DNA of 64,000 bases from Desulfuromonas versatilis (lineage in GTDB: Bacteria > Desulfobacterota > Desulfuromonadia > Desulfuromonadales > NIT-T3), in contig NZ_AP024355.1 in the NCBI RefSeq assembly GCF_019704135.1, positions 2,164,001-2,228,000 of the forward strand, in the 5' to 3' direction. The translations under genes and the position numbers were made by a program. Within the stretch, counting starts at the first letter, position 1; each line of letters opens with the position of its first letter. Shown here in pieces: positions 18,823 to 26,371 of the stretch. The notes below the pieces were generated by a model that saw only the letters and a list, made by a program, of their open reading frames with translations, had not been told where the DNA came from and ran no database searches.

Positions 18823-18866
18823 CCCCGTCACTCCTCACCCCTCACTGGTCACTGGTCACTCCTCAC
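18823..18866. repeat. Tandem CACTGGTCACT / CACTCCTCAC repeats
   Basis: Words TCACTCCTCACCCCTCAC and TCACTGG recur several times in about 44 bases. The inverted form of the first word is present at the end of the M16 gene (13186-13200). Confidence 0.6.
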
Positions 18867-18890
18867 TGGCATCTATCCCCGAATTTCCCC

Positions 18891-18919
18891 TTGACCTTCC
18901 GCTCCCGGAGGAGTAGATT
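18891..18919 (+). promoter_or_regulatory. Predicted sigma70 promoter of the riboswitch operon
   Basis: TTGACC (18891-18896), a 17-base spacer, TAGATT (18914-18919). Transcription would begin at about 18926, shortly before the aptamer. Confidence 0.75.
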
Positions 18920-18943
18920 CGCGGGTATTAATTTAGAAAAATT

Positions 18944-19037
18944 TCACCCTGCCGAAAAGGCAAAGCCGGAGTGATCCGGTGACGCAAAGTCAACAGGTCC
19001 GAAAGCCGCGGATGGCTGGGCTGCTGAAGGGGGTGAG
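18944..19037 (+). ncRNA. c-di-GMP-I (GEMM-I) riboswitch aptamer
   Basis: The conserved GEMM-I core is present: AAAAGGCAAAGCC, a CCGGA-GTGA-TCCGG stem with a GNRA tetraloop, GGTGACGCAAAGTC, then CCGAAAG...GGATGGC, the tetraloop receptor arm. TCACCCT (18944-18950) can close the outer stem with AGGGGGTGA (19028-19036). By alignment with the V. cholerae Vc2 aptamer as I remember it, the base that contacts the ligand is G, as in c-di-GMP sensors, not A as in cGAMP sensors. That last point is inference from memory of the family. Confidence 0.85.
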
Positions 19038-19078
19038 TGCTGGGGAAGCGAAGATATGACGCACTCATCTTTCTTGTG
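19034..19078 (+). terminator. Riboswitch expression-platform terminator (candidate)
   Basis: TGAGTGC (19034-19040) pairs with GCACTCA (19061-19067), followed by TCTTTCTT. Its 5' arm overlaps the 3' strand of the aptamer closing stem (19028-19036), so aptamer and terminator exclude each other; ligand binding would then favour read-through. The T-run is imperfect. Confidence 0.5.
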
Positions 19079-19112
19079 AAGGTGGGTGTTTTTTTGTTTG
19101 GGGCGAGAGGGC

Positions 19113-20081
19113 ATGCTCGAGCATTACCTGAACATTTTCGCGAAGCTCCGCACCGACAAAAACCGCAATCGCTGGTCGGCGCAGATCTGCTTCAGGGCCC
19201 CGCACAAACCTTTTCTGCTGCTCTCCGTCATCGATCACATCGCCCAGGGCACCCTTCGCAAAAACTTCATCGCGCCGGGTTTCGGTCTGGCCGAAACCTT
19301 CGCCGGCTACTAGTCGCGGACCATGCCCCTGGGGAGCAAGGGGCTTATCGCCTATCCCTTTTACCACCTGGAGAGCGACGGCTTCTGGCAGCTTCTCGCC
19401 AAGCCTGGCGCCGAGATCGTGCCGGGGAAGGTCATCAGCTCTCTGAGCCGCTTGCGGGATCTTTACCTGGGCGCTTCTCTGGATGAAGAGCTCTGGGCGC
19501 TTCTGCTGCAACGGGAATCGCGGGAGCGATTGCGGGCGGTTCTGATCGGGAGCTATTTCGCCCCCGAGATCGGGGTGATGCTGGCCGAGCAAGGGAGGGT
19601 GAACTACGAGGCCAAGAGGTACAGCGACAAGCTGCTTGAGGCTGCCGAGGAGTTGGGCGATTACGCCAAGAAGGTCGGCGGCGGCGAGCATGGCCGCAGG
19701 GTGCGCGACCAGGGGTTCCGCAAGGCGATCGTCGGTCTCTACCAGCACCGCTGCGCTCTATGCGGCCTGAGGATGCTAACCCCCGAGGGACATACCGCGG
19801 TGGACGCGGCGCACATTCACCCCTGGAGCGAGAGCGGCAACGATCATCCGACCAACGGGCTGGCGCTTTGCCGCCTCTGCCATTGGGGGTTCGACGAGGG
19901 GCTGATGAGCGTTGGGCGCAAGTACGAAGTGCTTATCTCCAGCCAGGTTAGGGGTGGGAACAATTTCCCAGGGCATGTTCTGACCCTTTCGGAGCGGGGG
20001 ATTTTCAGGCCGGAGGAGGGGAGGTTCTGGCCGAGTCAGGAGTGTTTGGCTTGGCATCGGGGGAAGGTTTTGCGGCGGTGA
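19113..20081 (+). pseudogene. HNH endonuclease interrupted by an in-frame amber codon
   Basis: One reading frame from ATG 19113 to 20081 would give about 322 residues but is broken by TAG at 19311-19313. In the context AETFAGY-stop-SRTMPLG the family usually has YWSR, so a Trp TGG to TAG change is the simplest cause. The C-terminal part is an HNH nuclease: CALCGLRM, DAAHIHPWSESGNDHPTNGLALCRLCHWGFDEGL, with the two CxxC zinc pairs and catalytic His intact. Such proteins are found as restriction-type enzymes. The part from ATG 19323 could still be made as a separate 252-residue protein. It lies directly behind the riboswitch. Confidence 0.8.
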
Positions 20082-20099
20082 AACCATGAGGGAAGAATT

Positions 20100-20513
20100 G
20101 TGAACGTTCGCAAGCATTTGCACGTCACCTGCGCCATCATCGAACACGACGGCCATGTCCTGGCTGCCCAGCGAAGCGCCGAGATGAGCTTGCCGCTCAA
20201 ATGGGAATTCCCCGGTGGCAAGATCGATCCGGGGGAGTCACCGGAGGAATGCCTTCGCCGTGAATTAATGGAAGAGATGGCGATTGCGGTGAATGTGGGG
20301 AAAAAACTTCCAGCGAGTACTCATCAATATCCCAAATTCGCGGTCACGCTCCATCCGTTTCTCTGCTCCATCGAGTCGGGCGAGATCGTTCTCCACGAAC
20401 ACGCCGCCATTACCTGGCTGCCGCCGGAGGAGCTGCACACGCTGGACTGGGCCGAAGCCGATTTACCCATTATCGAAGCATATCTTGAGGCATACGGGGC
20501 AATCGCACGATGA
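20100..20513 (+). CDS. MutT-like Nudix hydrolase
   Basis: A 137-residue Nudix enzyme like 8-oxo-dGTP diphosphatase: FPGGKIDPGESPEECLRRELMEEMAI is the Nudix box, with the last glycine replaced by alanine while the metal-binding glutamates (REL-EE) are kept. WEFPGGK and the C-terminal ITWLPPEEL match MutT. GTG 20100 follows GAGGGAAGAA, 18 bases after the HNH gene; its stop overlaps the helicase start (ATGA). In this setting it is more likely a partner of the helicase than the general MutT. Confidence 0.88.
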   Translation: MNVRKHLHVTCAIIEHDGHVLAAQRSAEMSLPLKWEFPGGKIDPGESPEECLRRELMEEMAIAVNVGKKLPASTHQYPKFAVTLHPFLCSIESGEIVLHEHAAITWLPPEELHTLDWAEADLPIIEAYLEAYGAIAR

Positions 20514-23500
20514 GGGATGTCGCCCAAGGCATATACGAAGAGCTTTTTGATGAGTTTCTTCGCGATGCCCTGGCCCGGCATCCGGAGCTCAGAACCGTTT
20601 TCGGCAAGCTCGACCCTGAAGAGGAGCCGACGCGCTACGCCGCCTTTGTCGCCAGGGTCATCGAGCAGGCCCTGCGGCTGGAAACCGACTCGGCCACCCG
20701 CCTTGAGCTGTGTAATCAACTGATCGCGTTGATAGCCGGCAGGGAAAGAGCCTCGCACTTAGCCGGCCGGCAACTCCTTCCCGCCGAAAAATCTCTCCTC
20801 CTCGAAATCACCCCAGCCCATTACGCCCGCCAGGGCATGCCTCGCCCCAAGACGCCACTGGCCGAAAGCAGCCTCTTCACCGGCTCCCCCAAGGAACCCC
20901 AGCTTGTCCACGAATTGCAGGCCGAAATGCGCTCCGCCGACGGGGTGGACATCCTGGTGTCGTTCATCAAGTGGACCGGCTTGCGTCTGCTGATGCCGGC
21001 TTTTGAGGAACTGCGCGGACGCAACGTGCCGGTGCGGGTCATCACCACCTCCTACATGGGCGCTTCGGATGCTACGGCGGTGGAATGGCTGGCCCGGCTC
21101 CCCAATGTCCAAGTGCGGGTCTCCTATGACACGGACCGGACCCGGCTGCACGCCAAGGCCTACCATTTCCAACGGCATAGCGGCTTTTCGACCGCCTACA
21201 TCGGCTCGGCCAACATGTCGCAGGCGGCGATCACCAGCGGCCTGGAGTGGAACCTCAAGGTGACCGCCCAGGACATGCCGCACATTCTGGAGAAATTCGC
21301 CGCCGAATTCGAGACCTACTGGAACAGCCGGGAGTTTGTCCCTTTCGATCCGGATCAGCCTGAGCCGCTGCGGGAAGCGATTCGGCGGGCCAGCCAGCGG
21401 GGGACCGCGATCCCCACCGTCTTCTTCGATCTTCGCCCCCATCCCTTTCAGGAGCGCATTCTTGATGCTCTGGAAGCCGAGCGCAAGGCCCATGGGCACT
21501 GGCGAAACTTGGTGATTGCCGCCACCGGTACCGGCAAGACGGTGGTGGCGGCTTTTGATTATCGGCGTTTTTACGAGGAGAGGAGAGGGCAGGCCCGATT
21601 GCTCTTCGTCGCCCACCGGCGCGAGATTCTGGAGCAGTCCGTTGCCACCTTCCGCAATGTGTTGCGCCGCGCCGACTTCGGTGAGCTCCTCGTCGGGCCG
21701 TATCAGGCCGAGCGCCTGGATCATCTTTTTTGCTCCGTGGACATGCTGCGCAGCCGCCAGCTCTGGCAGCAGGTGGGGGCGGATTTCTACGATTACATCG
21801 TCATCGACGAAGCCCATCACGGCACCGCCGACAGCTACCGCCCCATCTTCGACCGCTTTCAGCCGCAGATCCTCCTCGGCCTGACCGCCACGCCCGAGCG
21901 CATGGACGGCCAAAGCGTAGCCGCCGATTTCGCCAACCGCTTCGCTGCCGAGATTCGACTCCCGGAAGCGCTGGAAGAGAAACTCCTCTGCCCCTTCCAC
22001 TACTTCGGCGTGGCCGACCCAGTCGCCCTGGATGCCGACCACTTCTGGCGCAATGGCCGGTACGATGTCCAAGCGCTGGAGAACGTCTATACCGGCACCC
22101 ATGCCCTGGCCGAGCAGCGACTGCGCGTTGTCACCGAAGCGCTCCTGCGCTATGAACCCGACCTGTCCCTGGTGCGGGGGATCGGCTTCTGTGTCTCTGT
22201 TGAGCATGCCCGCTTCATGGCCGAACGGTTCACCCGACAGGGGATCGCCTCGGCGGCCCTCGTCGGCGCGACGGGGAACGAGCAGCGGACAGAACTCCTG
22301 CGGGATTTCCGGGAGGGGCGGCTGACCTTCATCTTCGCCTGCGACGTCTTCAACGAAGGTCTCGATGTGCCGGAGGTCAACACGGTCCTCTTCCTGAGGC
22401 CGACCGAGAGCCTGACAGTCTTCCTTCAGCAACTCGGGCGTGGGCTGCGCCATGCGCCGGGGAAGGAGTGTCTGACCGTCCTCGACTTCGTCGGGCAAGC
22501 GCACCGGCGCTACCGCCTCGACAGCAAACTGAAGGCGCTTTTGCCGAAAACTCGCTTCGCTATCGACCGCGAGGTGGAGCTCGATTTCCCTCATCTTCCC
22601 GCCGGTTGCTCCATCCAGCTCGACCGCCTTGCTCGGGACGTCGTCCTCACCAACATCCGCGAGAATTTAAAAAATCTCAAGCTGCAGATTCCGGAAAGGC
22701 TACAGACTTTCGAGCAGGAGGCAAAGCAACCGCTGACCTTTGGTAATTTCGTGCGCTATCACGATTACGAGCCGGAAACGCTGGTGGTGCGGGAAACCTG
22801 GTCGCAGTGGAAAGCCCGGGCCAGACTCGAAACGCCACCCAACGACCCTGACCTCGCCCAGCTTAAGCCGGCCCTGGTGCGTGCCGCCGGGATGACTGGT
22901 CCGCGGGAAATCGTCCGGCTCCGGCGCGTCCTCGGACAGCTCCGACAGTCGAACGTCCCGGGGGCGCTGGCCGAGGCAGGGGAAGCGGCCCTGCCGATCC
23001 ATTACCGGCTTTGGGGGAAACCCGGCTCCGATCGTGGGATCGCCAGCCTCGATGAATCCTTCTCCCGGCTTTCCGCGAACCCCTCTATCCTTAAAGACCT
23101 GGACGAAGTGTTGGCCTGGGCCGATGACGAAACCCGCATCACCGGCGACCTTGCCGATTTGCCTTTTTCCTGCCCCCTGGAACTCCATGCCCAATACGGC
23201 AGCGTCGATATTCTGGCGGCCCTGGGAATGGCAAACCTTGAATCCGCCGGGCAGAGAGGGGTGGGGGTGGTCCACTGCCGGGAGCTCAGGGCTTATGTCC
23301 TGCTCGTCACCGTCCAGAAGACGGAGCGGGAATTTTCGCCGAGTACGATGTACGCCGACTACCCGATCAGCCGGGAGCTGCTGCACTGGGAATCCCAGTC
23401 CAATACGACCCAAGCGAGCGAGGCAGGGCAGAACTTGATTAACCATGCGCAGCGGGGCTATACGATTTTGGTGTTTGCCCGGGATGTAAAGAAGAGGAAC

Positions 23501-23638
23501 GGGGTGACGGTGCCGTTTACCTACCTCGGCCCGGCTGAGCGGGTCAGCTTTGAGGGGGAGAGGCCGATCAAGATGGTTTGGCGGTTGCGGCATGCGATGC
23601 CGGCGGAGATGTTTGAGGGGAATCGGAGGGGTGGGTGA
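20510..23638 (+). CDS. PLD - SF2 helicase - DUF3427 protein
   Basis: A 1042-residue multidomain protein. A phospholipase D-like nuclease domain has one HKD-type motif near residue 213 (RLHAKAYHF, AYIGSANMS). The helicase core has Walker A AATGTGKT (about 340), DEAH box VIDEAHHGTADS (about 431), LLGLTATPERMDG, and motif VI QQLGRGLRH (about 640). The C-terminal third matches DUF3427 (PLTFGNFVRYHDYEPETLV, CRELRAYVLLVTVQKTEREF). It should act on DNA or RNA in the cytoplasm. It is translationally coupled to the Nudix gene. Relatives occur in defence islands; function here is inferred. Confidence 0.9.
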   Translation: MRDVAQGIYEELFDEFLRDALARHPELRTVFGKLDPEEEPTRYAAFVARVIEQALRLETDSATRLELCNQLIALIAGRERASHLAGRQLLPAEKSLLLEITPAHYARQGMPRPKTPLAESSLFTGSPKEPQLVHELQAEMRSADGVDILVSFIKWTGLRLLMPAFEELRGRNVPVRVITTSYMGASDATAVEWLARLPNVQVRVSYDTDRTRLHAKAYHFQRHSGFSTAYIGSANMSQAAITSGLEWNLKVTAQDMPHILEKFAAEFETYWNSREFVPFDPDQPEPLREAIRRASQRGTAIPTVFFDLRPHPFQERILDALEAERKAHGHWRNLVIAATGTGKTVVAAFDYRRFYEERRGQARLLFVAHRREILEQSVATFRNVLRRADFGELLVGPYQAERLDHLFCSVDMLRSRQLWQQVGADFYDYIVIDEAHHGTADSYRPIFDRFQPQILLGLTATPERMDGQSVAADFANRFAAEIRLPEALEEKLLCPFHYFGVADPVALDADHFWRNGRYDVQALENVYTGTHALAEQRLRVVTEALLRYEPDLSLVRGIGFCVSVEHARFMAERFTRQGIASAALVGATGNEQRTELLRDFREGRLTFIFACDVFNEGLDVPEVNTVLFLRPTESLTVFLQQLGRGLRHAPGKECLTVLDFVGQAHRRYRLDSKLKALLPKTRFAIDREVELDFPHLPAGCSIQLDRLARDVVLTNIRENLKNLKLQIPERLQTFEQEAKQPLTFGNFVRYHDYEPETLVVRETWSQWKARARLETPPNDPDLAQLKPALVRAAGMTGPREIVRLRRVLGQLRQSNVPGALAEAGEAALPIHYRLWGKPGSDRGIASLDESFSRLSANPSILKDLDEVLAWADDETRITGDLADLPFSCPLELHAQYGSVDILAALGMANLESAGQRGVGVVHCRELRAYVLLVTVQKTEREFSPSTMYADYPISRELLHWESQSNTTQASEAGQNLINHAQRGYTILVFARDVKKRNGVTVPFTYLGPAERVSFEGERPIKMVWRLRHAMPAEMFEGNRRGG

Positions 23639-23805
23639 GAGCTCCGAAGACGGAATTGAAGAACGACTTGAGGAAATAAATCTGTCCCCTTTTCCTTTTC
23701 CCTTCCAAACTCGCTGAGGCAAAGCATTGCCCTTCTCATCAATTTACTGAAGGGGTAGGGGGGCAGTCAGGCATTGAATTTCTGAAATGAAAGGGAGGGT
23801 TTGTT

Positions 23806-24819
23806 GTGAGCGAAATTGCCTTTGCCCCTTTTTACGAGCGGTGGGCCGCCAAGCCCGGTATTGGTGCCGTCGGCAAGCTGATATTGGCTGGCTGCGTAGC
23901 TCTGGCGTTCTTTCTGCCCTATTACGGCCGCGTCGGCGCCGCGGCGCTGTCAAACTGGTCCTGGCTGCTGGCTGTTTTGATCTTTTGCGCCCTGTTATTT
24001 CTCTTTTATGCAACGGCGACCTTGCGCCACCTCTTCCCCATCTGGCAGGTGCATATCGAGAAGGGTAATGCCGCCGCCTTCCTGGTTCCGCTGAACAGAT
24101 ACCTGTGTGATCGGAACTTTTTTCTGGCGGGGTTCTTTTTCGGCGGCGCCAACCTGACAATGGGGGTTCTTTTCGGCATCGACATGAGCGATCCGGTCGC
24201 CGCATCGCTGTTGCTGTTTGGCTATTTCATCGCCGGATTCGTTTGCGGTTTGCCGGCCATGGGCATCTTGGGTGTGGTGGCTACCTTTCGAAAATTCACC
24301 GAATCCAACACGCTCAAACTTGACTACACCGCGCCGGACCGGTGCGGCGGACTGTCTTTTTTTGGGGTGGCCCTGGTCAAGTTCAGTATCGTGACTCTTC
24401 TCGCGGGCATTTTGATCGCCAGCTACATCCTTCTGGCCGAGTGGTCCCACGCCGGCAATCCCTGGGTGCAGTTGCTTATGTGGGGCTGGATTCTTTTCCC
24501 CTTCCTGCTATCCCTGCTGGTCCTTGTCGTTCCGGCTTTGGACATCAACCAGATGCTCAGTCGATACCGGCATGTCGAGGAGCAGAAGCTGAAAGACAAA
24601 TGCTCCGAACTGCGCTGCAGAATCGAGGTGAATGCGGTTGGCGGTGAACTGGAGAGCCTACGGAGCGATTACGATTATCTCTGCCGCCGGCGCGAGGAGG
24701 TGCATAACATGCGCACCTGGCCTTTCAGCGCCGGGGCCACCACCTCCTTCGTGGGCGCGTTCCTGTCCAATGTCTTGGTCGCCATTGAATTGGGCAGAAG
24801 CCTGTTAAGCAATAACTAA
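23806..24819 (+). CDS. Six-TM membrane protein with C-terminal coiled coil
   Basis: A 337-residue protein with about six hydrophobic segments (for example LILAGCVALAFFLPYY, WSWLLAVLIFCALLFLFYATA, FFLAGFFFGGANLTMGVLFGI, SLLLFGYFIAGFVCGL, IVTLLAGILIASYILLAEW, ILFPFLLSLLVLVVPAL). A charged, probably coiled-coil tail follows (VEEQKLKDKCSEL...LCRRREEVHN) and then a last hydrophobic stretch. GTG 23806 follows AAAGGGAGGG. I recognise no family. It comes 167 bases after the helicase and could be part of the same module. Confidence 0.72.
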   Translation: MSEIAFAPFYERWAAKPGIGAVGKLILAGCVALAFFLPYYGRVGAAALSNWSWLLAVLIFCALLFLFYATATLRHLFPIWQVHIEKGNAAAFLVPLNRYLCDRNFFLAGFFFGGANLTMGVLFGIDMSDPVAASLLLFGYFIAGFVCGLPAMGILGVVATFRKFTESNTLKLDYTAPDRCGGLSFFGVALVKFSIVTLLAGILIASYILLAEWSHAGNPWVQLLMWGWILFPFLLSLLVLVVPALDINQMLSRYRHVEEQKLKDKCSELRCRIEVNAVGGELESLRSDYDYLCRRREEVHNMRTWPFSAGATTSFVGAFLSNVLVAIELGRSLLSNN

Positions 24820-24840
24820 GGGTGAGAACCAAGATCGACA

Positions 24841-25032
24841 GGAGAGTCAGTCTTGCAAGATTGCAAGTTGAAGGTTGCCGGGGCCGGGATTTTTCAGTCT
24901 TATTCCCAAGGGCGACCCATCCCCTCCAATGACCTCTGGATTGCAGCTGCTACCCTGCGGCACGGACTTGCTCTCGCAACCCTTGACGAACACTTCCGGC
25001 ACATAGACGGCTTGCTGCTGGCCGGCATTTGA
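24841..25032 (+). pseudogene. VapC-type PIN-domain toxin, C-terminal fragment
   Basis: Frame 1 reads SYSQGRPIPSNDLWIAAATL, then RHGLALATLDEHFRHIDGL and LLAGI before TGA at 25030. The pattern PIPSNDLWIAA...HGLALATLDEHF is the last third of a VapC PIN ribonuclease, including a conserved acidic residue. There is no room for the N-terminal two thirds, so it is a decayed fragment. It lies just before an intact antitoxin gene. Confidence 0.72.
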
Positions 25033-25045
25033 CAAGGAGTTCACC

Positions 25046-25303
25046 ATGGCCACCATGACCTTGCGCGGCATCGACGAGAAAACCGCCGAAGCCTTGAAAC
25101 AGAGAGCGCAACAAGAGGGGACCAGCGTCAATGCGGTGACCCTGAGGCTTATCCGAGAATCCCTTGGTCTCGATAAGAAAAAGCGGGTTGTCACCTATAG
25201 CGATCTCGGCCACCTTGCCGGCACCTGGAGTAAGGAAGATGCGGCCGAATTCGAGCGCAATACAGCGGTGTTCGAAAAAGTGGACGAAGAACTCTGGAAG
25301 TAG
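25046..25303 (+). CDS. VapB-type ribbon-helix-helix antitoxin
   Basis: An 85-residue protein beginning MATMTLRGIDEKTAEALKQRAQQEGTSVN, an Arc/FitA-like ribbon-helix-helix DNA-binding domain. It is followed by an acidic tail (YSDLGHLAGTWSKEDAAEFERN) of the kind that wraps around a PIN toxin. AAGGAG precedes ATG 25046. No toxin gene follows it; the VapC fragment upstream may be from a neighbouring, lost module or from a rearrangement. Confidence 0.8.
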   Translation: MATMTLRGIDEKTAEALKQRAQQEGTSVNAVTLRLIRESLGLDKKKRVVTYSDLGHLAGTWSKEDAAEFERNTAVFEKVDEELWK

Positions 25304-25961
25304 TTTCCGACTTCGGGGTTAAGTCCTGCAATTTTAATTCACCCACCAATGGGGAAGTCGCAGCGACAACACCTGCGTCCAAGTCCCTCGTCCAGATTTC
25401 CTGTTTTGAAAACCTCTCGAGGACGAGGAGGAAGAATCATGCTCGGCAGTGTGAATTCAATGGGACTGGTTCGGGGGGGTAAGTCGGTGGGTGGACCTGA
25501 ATGGCGGCAGGGGCGGGGAGCAGGGCGGGCTGGTCGGCAAATTTTTTCCCCGGCCCCAAAAACAACGATGACGGCAAGCGCCGAGGGGTTTTTTCGGAAT
25601 TTTTTCATTTTCCGAATTTTCAAGCGTTTTATCGACAGGGGTTTTATTTCTGTCGATGACGATATGGGGTCGTCCGCTTTACTTTTTCCTCGTCGGCGTT
25701 TCCGTCACCGTTTGTTACTACTCTAGCGCAGCGCCGGGGGAAGTCAAGCAGTGAAATTCAACTATTTTTCAATAGTTTACAAGTTGCTGTAATTCAAAAG
25801 GAAAACTTCAAAAATAACCGGAGTTGTTGGATTAAAACCCGATTTTCTGGCCCCCAAGGGACACCCCGGCCAATTTGAATTGTCTGCCCCCTGAGTCTTC
25901 AAGTATATTGCTTCAGTCCCGGTAAGTTCACAGCTCCCCCCTGATATCCGAAGTGGTGGAA
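25304..25961. other. Gene-free stretch
   Basis: These 658 bases hold no gene I can support. The middle has runs of T and A and small hairpins such as CGACAG(N11)CTGTCG around 25636-25658 and GACGATATGGGGTCGTC at 25658-25674; the part from 25740 to 25900 is clearly richer in A+T than its surroundings. Two ORFs of 94-125 codons on opposite strands have odd Pro/Arg-rich content and no family pattern. Confidence 0.6.
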
Positions 25962-26309
25962 ATGGATTTCACAGCCCTGCGCGCCTATCTGGCCGCCAAA
26001 CCTGGCGCGGTCGAAGATTTCCCCTTTGACCTGGTGACTCTGGTGTCCAAGGTCGGCGGCAAAATGTTTGCCCTGGTCAGCACCGATGAAGATCCGCTGC
26101 GGGTGAACCTCAAGTGTGATCCGCTGAAAGCGGAAATCCTGCGGGAGAGCTATCCCGCGGTGCTGCCCGGTTACCACATGAACAAACGCCACTGGAACAC
26201 GGTGGTGCTTGATGGCTCGATTCCCGATGAGGATCTGCTGGCGATGATCGATGAATCCTATGCGCTGGTGGTCCAGGGATTGCCGAAGGCCAAACGTCCA
26301 CCGGTCTGA
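25962..26309 (+). CDS. MmcQ/YjbR-family protein
   Basis: A 115-residue protein of the MmcQ/YjbR (CyaY-like fold) family: MDFTALRAYLAAKPGAVEDFPF, KMFALVSTDEDPLRVNLKCDP, and GYHMNKRHWNTVVLDGSIPDEDLLAMIDESYALV. The family is described as double wing DNA-binding, but its role is not well defined. ATG 25962 matches the usual family start and is preferred over GTG 25953. It stands alone in the accessory region. Confidence 0.9.
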   Translation: MDFTALRAYLAAKPGAVEDFPFDLVTLVSKVGGKMFALVSTDEDPLRVNLKCDPLKAEILRESYPAVLPGYHMNKRHWNTVVLDGSIPDEDLLAMIDESYALVVQGLPKAKRPPV

Positions 26310-26371
26310 CCCATGCATTTATCGGCGCCTCCTTCTGTATTTTTTTCTTCTTCCCCTTTCCCAGTACCAAA

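Noticed and set aside
18944-19037. Aptamer as a cGAMP (GEMM-Ib) sensor
   Set aside because: The ligand-contact base aligns as G, as in c-di-GMP sensors. The alignment was done by eye, so this is a preference and not proof.
19311-19313. Amber codon read as pyrrolysine
   Set aside because: No pyl genes are seen in the window, and the position fits an ordinary Trp codon change.
25339-25726. ORFs of 94 and 125 codons on opposite strands
   Set aside because: Pro/Arg-rich, no ribosome-binding site of note and no pattern; the start MKKFRKNPSALAVIVVF resembles a signal peptide, but the rest does not look like a protein.
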